Assembly: GCA_021817645.1 (NCBI GenBank)
Contig: JAKAGH010000197.1
Span: 1 to 6,135, forward strand
Length of the DNA stretch: 6,135 nucleotides
Direction of reading: 5' to 3'
Origin: Deltaproteobacteria bacterium
GTDB taxonomy: Bacteria; Desulfobacterota; Desulfobaccia; Desulfobaccales; 0-14-0-80-60-11
Each line of letters opens with the position of its first letter. Positions within the stretch are counted from its first letter, which is position 1. Both the position numbers and the translations under genes were made by a program. This document shows, in pieces, positions 1-4,905 of this stretch. A model generated the notes under the pieces. That model ran no database searches. It was not told where the DNA came from and saw nothing but the letters and a program-made list of their open reading frames with translations.

Positions 1-714
1 GGGGCGAAGGTCCGGCAGCTCCAGGTAAGGGTGATCAAAGACGGTGAGGCTGGCCTCCCCTTTCCAGATGGGGGAGACCTGCACGTCCCGGGATTTCAGT
101 TGCACCAGTTCATAGACCGCGGGCTGGCCGTGCTTCCCGGCCACCAGCTCCGGAAAGTGCCGGGTGTTGACCGCGCCCGCGAAAGTGGGTTGAGGCAGCT
201 CGGTGGTCTGCTCCCGGAGGGTGACCACCGCCTCCATGAGGCGGCGGTCCTTGACTGCCAGGGTGGCGCCGAATTTGCCGCCGGGACCCAATACCGGGGT
301 GGCCGGGGAAGGCAGGCCGTAAGCCCGGGTGATCCAGGTGGAGCCGATCTGTTTCGGCCAGCCCTGGGCCCAGCCGCGCAGGAGCGAGACGTCCTGGTCC
401 ACCCAGATGAAGGGACAATAGGCCACGGCCGCGCCTTCGTAGGCCGCGGAGATGAGAATGATGGTCTCCCGGTACTGGCTGCGCGCGGGGTCGAGATATT
501 CCTCCCCGGAGTCGCTGGCGTATTGCCACTCCACAAAATAAGCCGCACACCGGGGAGAATGAAAAGCCAGGCCGTCAGGCAGGAAGGCCTCTACCGCCGC
601 AGGCGCGGCTTCGTACTCCACTGCCAGACAGGTGCCAACGTAGTGCCAGGGCGGGGTGGGAGCCAGGCTGGAGGCGCCTTTGGGAGTCCGGGGCAGAGAG
701 TAACCTTTGAGCAT
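1..714 (-). CDS. Acetoacetate decarboxylase (ADC) family protein, 3' end cut by window edge
   Basis: Open from ATG at 714 to base 1 with no stop, giving 238 codons; few residues should be missing, as family members are about 240-265 aa. The N-terminus (GYSLPRTPKGA, then PPWHYVG at 21-27) and the core segments LDPARSQYRE (74-83), YCPFIWVD (99-106), QGWPKQIGS (117-125) and NTRHFPEL (183-190) fit the ADC superfamily as I know it. In clostridial ADC a lysine forms a Schiff base with acetoacetate and an adjacent lysine lowers its pKa (motif PKK). Here the motif is PKQ: Lys121 is kept, but the second lysine is Gln122. Glu83 probably matches the active-site Glu76 of the clostridial enzyme. Because of PKQ, a different Schiff-base reaction (aldolase or dehydratase type) is possible. 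The start is set by AGGAG at 721-725, 6 nt upstream. It follows an exported-protein gene after 16 nt, so the two share an operon. Family assignment is firm; substrate is unknown. Confidence 0.85.
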   Translation of the reverse strand, partial: MLKGYSLPRTPKGASSLAPTPPWHYVGTCLAVEYEAAPAAVEAFLPDGLAFHSPRCAAYFVEWQYASDSGEEYLDPARSQYRETIILISAAYEGAAVAYCPFIWVDQDVSLLRGWAQGWPKQIGSTWITRAYGLPSPATPVLGPGGKFGATLAVKDRRLMEAVVTLREQTTELPQPTFAGAVNTRHFPELVAGKHGQPAVYELVQLKSRDVQVSPIWKGEASLTVFDHPYLELPDLRP

Positions 715-720
715 ATATTT

Positions 721-725
721 CTCCT
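721..725 (-). promoter_or_regulatory. Ribosome binding site of the ADC family gene
   Basis: AGGAG read on the minus strand, 6 nt before ATG at 714. It fixes the start of the partial ADC family gene and lies wholly within the 16-nt gap after the upstream stop codon. Confidence 0.75.
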
Positions 726-730
726 GGGAA

Positions 731-1162
731 TTATTTGTGCTTCTGGATCGCCCTTTCTTTTTGACTGGCGGCAATGTCTTTATAGTCATAGGCGGGGTAG
801 ATCTCCGTGCGGAAGGCCCTCCAGGCCGTTTTTTCGATGGCCAGGTTCACCTCCCGCAGCCTGTAGGGAGGAACGCGGAGAGTGACCACCTGGCCGAGGC
901 CCATCACGACATACCAGGAATCCACCTCTATGCCCAAGGGGGGGAAGTCGCGCCAGAAACCGGAACGCGCCAAATCCTGATTGATTTCATCCAGGGTTTT
1001 GGACTGATCGTGCTTTAAGAAAATGGTGAGTAAGATGTAATCCCGGGGATCCCTGGGACTGTCAACCGACTTGGCGGTCTGGGCGAAGCCGCCGGCCGGG
1101 AAGGAAAGGATGAGGGCCAGAAGCGACACCAGGGCCACAAGTCTGATTTTTGGCGGCAGCAT
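731..1162 (-). CDS. Exported protein of unknown function, operon partner of the ADC gene
   Basis: 143 aa. The first 27 residues form a signal peptide: basic n-region (KIR), hydrophobic core VALVSLLALILS, and a likely cut after GFA (Ala27). The mature part of about 116 aa opens with DYILLTIFLKHDQSKTLDEI, then has a GFWRDFPPLGIEV segment, WYVVMGLGQVVTLRVP, and an AIEKTAWRAFRTEIYPAYDYK segment near the C-terminus. The alternation of strands and helices suggests a small alpha/beta (ferredoxin-like) fold, but I cannot name a family and see no catalytic signature. The frame is open back to 1330, but I chose ATG 1162. It has a GGGAGGG Shine-Dalgarno 4 nt upstream, it begins exactly at the signal peptide, and a strong promoter at 1203-1231 would start transcription inside the longer version. 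It lies 16 nt upstream of the ADC gene and is probably cotranscribed with it. Confidence 0.8.
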   Translation of the reverse strand: MLPPKIRLVALVSLLALILSFPAGGFAQTAKSVDSPRDPRDYILLTIFLKHDQSKTLDEINQDLARSGFWRDFPPLGIEVDSWYVVMGLGQVVTLRVPPYRLREVNLAIEKTAWRAFRTEIYPAYDYKDIAASQKERAIQKHK

Positions 1163-1202
1163 GATTCCCTCCCAGAAATGCGCATCCTGCCGGATCAGGC
1201 GA

Positions 1203-1231
1203 ATTATAGGCCAAGCCGGAAAGAAAAGCAA
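1203..1231 (-). promoter_or_regulatory. Sigma-70 type promoter of the exported protein-ADC operon
   Basis: On the minus strand, TTGCTT (1226-1231) and a perfect TATAAT (1203-1208) are separated by exactly 17 nt. The predicted start of transcription is near 1196, leaving a leader of about 34 nt before ATG 1162 that contains the GGGAGGG Shine-Dalgarno. Its position argues against the longer open frame that begins at 1330. Confidence 0.75.
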
Positions 1232-1322
1232 AAATAGGGCTGGAATGGAGAGACCGTAAAATTGACAGTCACCCAGAGATGTTAGGAGAAATTTTAACGG
1301 CAGCTTGGGAAAAGGAGGGAAT

Positions 1323-1344
1323 AAGGGCAACAGGACTGCCCCTT
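1323..1344 (-). terminator. Possible weak terminator hairpin after the lipoprotein gene
   Basis: Just after the stop codon at 1353, the minus-strand transcript can pair AAGGGGCA with TGCCCTT (one bulged G) around a 7-nt loop. The following sequence is pyrimidine-rich (ATTCCCTCCTTTTCCC) but has no clean U-run, so this is only a weak candidate. It does sit where a transcription unit should end, before the next promoter. Confidence 0.3.
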
Positions 1345-1352
1345 AGGCGACT

Positions 1353-1598
1353 TCAATGAAAGTGCTGGCGGCTCGAATTGAAATCTTCCCATTGCAATCG
1401 CCTTTGGTATTCTTCCTCGGTCTCAGGATTGGTATACCACTTCTTGGATTCATAATAACCGGGAACATCGGCCCCGGAATCCGGCTTTTCATGGTATCCC
1501 GGGGCGCAGCAGATTACGAGCATCAGCAGGGGTAGAAAGAAAAACCAGACCTGCCCGGATGTCCTCTTACAAAAAGTGTGGTGACGGCAGCTGTTCAA
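1353..1598 (-). CDS. Small putative lipoprotein, unknown function
   Basis: 81 aa if read from TTG at 1598. The N-terminus has a basic stretch (KR, 11-12), a hydrophobic segment VWFFFLPLLMLVI (17-29) and then Cys30-Cys31 followed by APG. This looks like a lipoprotein signal, although Ile or Cys just before the candidate lipidated Cys is not ideal. The mature part of about 50 aa is polar and acidic, rich in Tyr and Glu (GYYESKKWYTNPETEEEYQRRL), with no family I recognise. The start is uncertain: no clear Shine-Dalgarno precedes the TTG, and the only ATG (Met26) lies inside the hydrophobic segment. The gene follows the TPR protein gene by 52 nt with no convincing terminator between, so it may be its operon partner. 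It could also be a chance frame. Confidence 0.5.
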   Translation of the reverse strand: MNSCRHHTFCKRTSGQVWFFFLPLLMLVICCAPGYHEKPDSGADVPGYYESKKWYTNPETEEEYQRRLQWEDFNSSRQHFH

Positions 1599-1650
1599 AG
1601 TACTTGGGAAAAGGAGCGGTACAAGTTATTGAAAATTTAGAGAAGCCGTA

Positions 1651-2169
1651 CTACTGCCCTTTCTTCTGGGGCGGCACTTTCTCCATAGGAGGTGCGGTTG
1701 AAGGCACGGGCTTTTCAGGGCTGGCAGCCATTTTGGCCTTCAACTTAGTCATATTCTCGGCAATGACTTTGGCGATGGCGCTCTCATTGCCCAGTTCCTT
1801 CACGGGCTTGACCCCGGTGCAGAGGCCTTCGGTAAAACACACTTCCTGGAACTTATCCTTGTATTCAGCGGCATGGGTCCCTGCATCCGTCAGGTAAGCC
1901 ATGGCCTCTTTCAGTTTGCCTTCCTGAGCCTTGATGGCCGCCAGGTTATTGAGGGCAAAGGGGTTGTAGCGGTCCCGGCTGAGAGCTGTTTTAAACTCTG
2001 CTTCTGCGGCTTCATATTTGCCAGCCCGCATCAAATCATACCCCTTGGTGAGAGGGGTAAAAACATCTTCCGGCATCATCCGGGGTTGGGCCAAAGCCGG
2101 GGAGATCAACAGGAAAACCGCCAGTGCTGACAATGCCAAAACCGAAGTCCATTTTGCGGTACGTACCAT
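1651..2169 (-). CDS. Exported TPR-repeat protein
   Basis: 172 aa. The signal peptide ends at ALA-Q (cut after Ala27). About two tetratricopeptide repeats follow: residues 37-69 (GYDLMRAGKYEAAEAEFKTAL), then 70-103 (NPFALNNLAAIKAQEGKLKEAMAYL, hyphen-free but split here as NPFALNNLAAIK and AQEGKLKEAMAYL). After the repeats come a CFTEGLC pair (Cys111, Cys117), which could form a disulfide in the periplasm, and a helical stretch. The last part, from about 149, is Pro- and Lys-rich and ends PPQKKGQ. TPR modules bind other proteins, so this is probably a periplasmic scaffold or assembly factor; its partner cannot be read from the sequence. ATG 2169 is supported by AAAGGAG 6 nt upstream and by the promoter at 2232-2259. 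A putative lipoprotein gene follows by 52 nt. Confidence 0.85.
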   Translation of the reverse strand: MVRTAKWTSVLALSALAVFLLISPALAQPRMMPEDVFTPLTKGYDLMRAGKYEAAEAEFKTALSRDRYNPFALNNLAAIKAQEGKLKEAMAYLTDAGTHAAEYKDKFQEVCFTEGLCTGVKPVKELGNESAIAKVIAENMTKLKAKMAASPEKPVPSTAPPMEKVPPQKKGQ

Positions 2170-2175
2170 TATAGG

Positions 2176-2182
2176 CTCCTTT
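2176..2182 (-). promoter_or_regulatory. Ribosome binding site of the TPR protein gene
   Basis: AAAGGAG on the minus strand, 6 nt before ATG 2169. It lies directly downstream of a leader hairpin, leaving the site itself unpaired. Confidence 0.75.
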
Positions 2183-2186
2183 CGCT

Positions 2187-2217
2187 AAGTGCGGAGATCG
2201 AACACAAAACCGCACCT
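2187..2217 (-). other. 5' leader hairpin upstream of the TPR protein gene
   Basis: The minus-strand leader can fold GTGCGG (2210-2215) with CCGCAC (2189-2194). Flanking G-U and A-U pairs extend this to an 8-bp stem with a 15-nt loop. It lies between the predicted transcription start (about 2225) and the Shine-Dalgarno. It could stabilise the mRNA or serve as an operator; the sequence does not decide. Confidence 0.4.
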
Positions 2218-2231
2218 TTTCCCGTGAACAA

Positions 2232-2259
2232 AATCTATGACTTAATTTGGCCGTGTCAA
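2232..2259 (-). promoter_or_regulatory. Sigma-70 type promoter of the TPR protein gene
   Basis: A perfect -35 box TTGACA (2254-2259) is followed after 16 nt by TAGATT (2232-2237), which matches TATAAT at 4 of 6 positions. The surrounding stretch is AT-richer than the genes. Predicted leader is about 55 nt. Confidence 0.65.
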
Positions 2260-2346
2260 GAAAGGGAGGGAAACTTAATTCAGTATTTTAGGTCTTTTAC
2301 TTCCAAACGCAGTAATAGAGTAGGGTGAGGACGTGGGCGCAGGGAT

Positions 2347-2385
2347 GGGAGGCAGGGGGCAGGAGCGATTGTCCCCCACCCCCCC
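2347..2385 (-). other. G/C-run hairpin (or G-quadruplex-prone tract) downstream of the DUF1641 gene
   Basis: About 30 nt past the DUF1641 stop codon, the transcript has a GGGGGGG-T-GGGGG tract (2373-2385) that can pair with CCCCC and CCTCCC downstream across a 13-nt loop (core 2355-2377). No U-tract follows, so it is not a standard intrinsic terminator. It may stabilise the 3' end of the cluster's mRNA. The rest of the 2260-2414 gap shows nothing else I can name. Confidence 0.35.
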
Positions 2386-2414
2386 GGCCTGGCCCAAGCG
2401 GTGTGCAGACTTGT

Positions 2415-3014
2415 TTACGACGCCGCCGCGGACTCCGGCCGCATCCGCTCCAGCGCCCGGGTCAACTCCAGCAGGACCCCCAGTCCCTGGCGGCATTCCG
2501 GGCTGCGCATTTGCCACAGCAATCCCACGGGCCCCACCGGTTTGGCCTCCTCCAGACGTGTGGCCAGGGCCACCTCTGCCAGCCGGTCCATGAATTGGAG
2601 CATCTCTCCGGAGAAGAGCTTGCCAAAGATCTTGAATACCTGCTGTTGTTCCAGGACATCCAACCGGTCGATCATCTTGGGCACCGCAACTTTCAGAATC
2701 GGCTCCATGTCCGCCCACCAGTCAATGAAATTTTCCATCTGTTCCAGGGCCCAGGAGAGGTACTTGAGGCTGGGGAGAAGCCTTTTTAAGAGGGCGAAGA
2801 AGTCCTCCAACTGGAAGCCGATTTCCACTTCCACCAGTTCTTCGGTCAGCCTTTTGGCAGCCGGGTCCATGAGGATGGAGAGATCCTTGCCCAGGTCCGT
2901 CAGGGTCTCCCAGGGCCTGGAAAAGACCTCCAACTGCTTTTCCACCCGGCCGACCCCTTCCAGCCTCTCTTCGATGCGGGCAAGGCGCTCCAGCAGCAGT
3001 TCTTCATTGGTCAT
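2415..3014 (-). CDS. DUF1641 family protein, partner of the SQR gene
   Basis: 199 aa, soluble and mostly helical. Residues 1-30 are heptad-like (LLLERLARIEERLEGV) and probably form a short coiled coil. The middle is rich in amphipathic helices with Trp and Phe (SWALEQMENFIDWW, 87-100). The C-terminal part, GPVGLLWQMRSPECRQGLG (161-179) then LLELTRALERM, carries the pattern I associate with DUF1641 (YrhD-like): a Gly-Leu helix, a short turn with charged residues, RQGLG, and a final leucine-rich helix. Biochemical function is not established. From memory, such genes often accompany SQR-like flavoproteins or formate dehydrogenases. Its ATG overlaps the SQR stop codon (ATGA) and has AGGAGG 8 nt upstream, inside the last SQR codons, so the two proteins are translationally coupled and probably work together. 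That coupling also implies ribosomes normally reach the SQR end. Confidence 0.8.
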   Translation of the reverse strand: MTNEELLLERLARIEERLEGVGRVEKQLEVFSRPWETLTDLGKDLSILMDPAAKRLTEELVEVEIGFQLEDFFALLKRLLPSLKYLSWALEQMENFIDWWADMEPILKVAVPKMIDRLDVLEQQQVFKIFGKLFSGEMLQFMDRLAEVALATRLEEAKPVGPVGLLWQMRSPECRQGLGVLLELTRALERMRPESAAAS

Positions 3015-4282
3015 GGCCGCTTCCTCCTGAGGGGCATCTCAATATCCGGCGACAAAATACCCCTGACCTTGCCGGCCAGCACAAACTGCGTTTCCAGGGG
3101 CAGATGGCTGCCCTTGAGCATCAGGTTGTAATAGACCCACCGGAACATCATTTTGCCGACGTAATTGGCGAAGCTTTCTTTAAGCAGGTCCATGGGGCCG
3201 ATGCCCGGAAAGGGGAATTTTCCCGGCAGGGGCTCGATCTTGTAGTTGAAGTCGAGAAGGGACCCCTTCTCGTAACCGGTGACCACCAGTCAGGTGGCGT
3301 GGCCGTCGTAATCGGGCAAGGGCGGCTGGCCGTCGATCTCCCGCCGCAGATTTTTAATGATGGTGTCGGCCTCGTAGTGGGCCACGGCCCCGGCCTTGGA
3401 AGTAGGGACGTTGGTCGCATCGCCGATCACATAAATATGGTCGTAGTTTTTGGCCTTCAAGGTGTTGTGGTCGGTATCCACGTAGCCCATGGGGTCGCCC
3501 ATCCCGCTGTCGATGATGCACTGGGCCGCGAAGTTCGGCGGAATCGCCACCAGGAGTTCGTAAGGGACCTCCTCGCCCCCGTAGGATTTGATGGCTTTCT
3601 TCTCCGTATCCACCGAGGCGATCTGGTAGTTGGTGGTCACCTTGATATTTTTTTCCTCGCAGATATGACCCAAAATGCCGGCGGCCACCGGCTTGGTGAA
3701 GGCCGCGCCCAGGGGGGTTACCAGTTCGATCTCGATGTTTTTCCTGACCCCGTTCATGGTGAAATACCAGTCGGCCATGAACGCGAATTCCAGGGGGGCC
3801 ACCGGGCATTTGAAGGGCAGCTCGGCGATATTGATCACCACCCTGCCCTTCTCGAAATACTTCATTTTTTCATAGAGCGCGACCGCGCCGTCCCGGGAAT
3901 AGAAATTGTGGATGTCCTGTCCCATCCCCTCGGCCATGCCCTCCACTTCATTGGGCATAATGCGGCAGCCGGTGGCGATCACCAGCCAATCATAAAGATA
4001 GGTGTCCCGCTTGGTCTGCACCTGCTTCTTAGCCGGGTCAATTATGGTGATGTCATCGAGAACAAAGTTGATTCCCGGCGGGATAAATTTGACCTTGGGT
4101 TTGACGCAGTCCTCGGCGGTGTAAATGCCAAAGGGTATGAAGAGCCAGCCGGGCTGGTAGTGGTGCTGCCAGTCCCGATCAATGATGGTGATCTCCCATT
4201 GGCTCTCGGGTAATATTTTACGCATTTTGCCGGCGATTATAGTGCCGCCGGTGCCGCTGCCTAAAATTACCAATTTTTTCAT
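3011..4282 (-). CDS. Sulfide:quinone oxidoreductase-like flavoprotein, probable selenoprotein (in-frame TGA as Sec331)
   Basis: Read through one TGA, this is 423 aa, a normal length for SQR, a membrane-associated FAD enzyme that passes electrons from sulfide to quinone and yields sulfur or polysulfide. Seen: FAD-binding GSGTGG (8-13) after a beta strand, ATG (103-105), KCPVAPLEF with Cys159, and a second FAD motif IGDATNVPTSKAG (286-298). PDYDGHAT is followed by the TGA, and the C-terminus has FNYKIEPLPGKFP and an aromatic amphipathic segment (GKMMFRWVYYNLMLKG) typical of SQR membrane anchoring. Known: in SQR two cysteines (Cys160 and Cys356 in Acidithiobacillus) form the sulfur-handling bridge. 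Cys159 and the TGA codon match them by local context. The frame is unbroken on both sides, so recoding to selenocysteine is favoured over a pseudogene. Start ATG 4282 has GAAGG 8 nt upstream and begins at the first strand; ATG 4297 is an alternative. The gene overlaps DUF1641 by 4 nt. Confidence 0.8.
3023..3028 (-). promoter_or_regulatory. Ribosome binding site of DUF1641, within the SQR 3' end
   Basis: AGGAGG on the minus strand, 8 nt before ATG 3014 and inside the final SQR codons. It supports the start choice and the translational coupling between the two genes. Confidence 0.8.
3253..3272 (-). promoter_or_regulatory. Candidate bacterial SECIS hairpin downstream of the TGA
   Basis: The mRNA folds CGAGAAGG-GGUC-CCUUCUCG: eight perfect pairs and a GGUC tetraloop. 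The loop begins 26 nt after the UGA. Published bacterial SECIS rules, as I recall them, ask for a stem-loop with G among the first two loop bases, about 16-37 nt from the UGA, and the E. coli fdhF loop also contains GGUC. The hairpin lies inside coding sequence (YEKGSLLD), as bacterial SECIS elements do. It lacks an obvious bulged U in the stem. Confidence 0.65.
3290..3292 (-). other. In-frame TGA, probable selenocysteine codon (residue 331 of SQR)
   Basis: Codons read GGC CAC GCC ACC TGA CTG GTG GTC ACC, giving GHAT-U-LVVTGYEKG. Both sides are SQR sequence in the same frame, and related SQRs as I recall them have Cys here (the pattern DYDGHxxC). TGA is a single base change from the cysteine codons TGC and TGT. 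No Shine-Dalgarno precedes the only nearby restart (GTG 3286), which makes separate translation of the downstream part unlikely. Confidence 0.75.
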
Positions 4283-4310
4283 GACCTTGGCCTTCATTCT
4301 GTCCTGCGAG

Positions 4311-4338
4311 TTCAAGGTTCAAAGTTCAAGGTTAAGAA
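4311..4338. repeat. Tandem heptamer repeat between tpx and SQR genes
   Basis: On the plus strand three 7-nt units run head to tail: TTCAAGG (4311-4317), TTCAAAG (4318-4324), TTCAAGG (4325-4331), then a degraded TTAAGAA. It occupies the 92-nt gap between the two genes, just upstream of the SQR start. Short TTCAAAG-type arrays are common intergenic simple repeats, so a function is not implied. The 92-nt gap has only a weak 4-bp CCGG hairpin before a TTTTT at its upstream side. Confidence 0.6.
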
Positions 4339-4374
4339 GGAAAAACCAACCCGGATGCCCCGGCTTGCTCAACC

Positions 4375-4890
4375 TCAGGCCGCGCTCTTCACCGCCTGGA
4401 GCACCGCCTCGTAGTCCGGTTCGTGGGTCAGCTCCGGCACCACTTCCACATAGCGGATGCTGCCCGCCCGGTCCACCACGAACACCGCCCGGGCCAGAAG
4501 CCGCAGTTCTTTGATCAAGACGCCGTACGCCTGGCCGAAAGAAGCCAACCGGTGGTCGGAGTAGGTCGTGAGCCGCTCCACCCCCGCGGCGCCGCACCAG
4601 CGTTTCTGCGCAAAAGGGAGATCCATGCTCAGGGTCAAAATCCGGATATCCGTGCTGAGCCCGGCGGCCTCCCCGTTGAAACGCCGGGTTTCCAAGTCAC
4701 AGACGGGAGTATCCAAAGAAGGGACGGAGGCGATGATGCACACCTGCCCGCTCAGGGAAGAGAATTTAAAGGGCGTCAGGTCGTTGGCCGTGACCTCGAA
4801 ATCAGGGGCCGCGTCCCCCACCTGCACCTCCCGTCCCAGCAGGGTCAGGGGATTTCCCTTCATGGTTACTGCGCCTGGGCGCTCATTCAT
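4375..4890 (-). CDS. tpx: Thiol peroxidase (Tpx, atypical 2-Cys peroxiredoxin)
   Basis: 171 aa against 168 for E. coli Tpx, and alignable end to end from memory. It has KGNPLTLLGREVQVGDAAPDF at the N-terminus (residues 11-31), the peroxidatic motif PSLDTPVC (Cys64, matching E. coli Cys61), DLPFAQKRWCG with the resolving Cys99 (E. coli Cys95), QAYGVLI, and EPDYEAVLQAVKSA at the end. It reduces hydrogen peroxide and alkyl hydroperoxides with electrons from thioredoxin, in the cytoplasm. Cys51 (GQVCIIA) is an extra cysteine in the core. ATG 4890 is chosen because AAGGAGG lies 7 nt upstream and overlaps the preceding stop codon (TAAGGAGG), so it is coupled to the radical SAM gene. An internal ATG at 4863 aligns with shorter homologues but lacks such a site. 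In this cluster it probably guards oxygen-sensitive or sulfur-metabolising enzymes (inference). Confidence 0.93.
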   Translation of the reverse strand: MNERPGAVTMKGNPLTLLGREVQVGDAAPDFEVTANDLTPFKFSSLSGQVCIIASVPSLDTPVCDLETRRFNGEAAGLSTDIRILTLSMDLPFAQKRWCGAAGVERLTTYSDHRLASFGQAYGVLIKELRLLARAVFVVDRAGSIRYVEVVPELTHEPDYEAVLQAVKSAA

Positions 4891-4905
4891 GGGCTTTCCT
4901 CCTTA
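4891..4905 (-). promoter_or_regulatory. Stop codon of the radical SAM gene fused to the tpx ribosome binding site
   Basis: TAAGGAGG: the stop codon's last bases are part of a near-consensus Shine-Dalgarno, 7 nt before the tpx ATG at 4890. This indicates a shared transcript and likely translational coupling. Confidence 0.75.

Noticed and set aside
31..885. 284-codon plus-strand open frame
   Set aside because: It is antisense to the ADC family gene and the exported-protein gene, with low-complexity Gly/Arg/Pro-rich translation typical of a shadow frame.
1163..1330. N-terminal extension of the exported protein to 1330
   Set aside because: A strong promoter lies inside it and ATG 1162 has its own RBS and a textbook signal peptide.
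2275..2718. 147-codon minus-strand frame overlapping DUF1641
   Set aside because: Gly/Ala/Pro-rich out-of-frame reading of the DUF1641 gene and of the G-rich gap.
3011..3286. Separate small gene of 91 codons starting at GTG 3286
   Set aside because: It is the in-frame continuation of the SQR after the TGA, contains the SQR C-terminal motifs, and has no Shine-Dalgarno. It is better explained as part of one recoded gene.
3104..4213. 369-codon plus-strand open frame opposite the SQR gene
   Set aside because: It mirrors the SQR codons, is rich in His, Gly and Val, and has no recognisable domain.
3290..4282. SQR as a nonsense-mutation pseudogene or an assembly error
   Set aside because: Possible but less likely. 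The TGA falls at a redox-cysteine position, a SECIS-like hairpin follows at the right distance, the downstream frame is intact, and coupling to DUF1641 is preserved. It remains the main alternative to test.
4311..4338. CRISPR-like array
   Set aside because: Units are 7 nt with no spacers; a simple tandem repeat.
4340..4372. Terminator between tpx and the SQR gene
   Set aside because: Only a 4-bp CCGG stem precedes the TTTTT; too weak to call.
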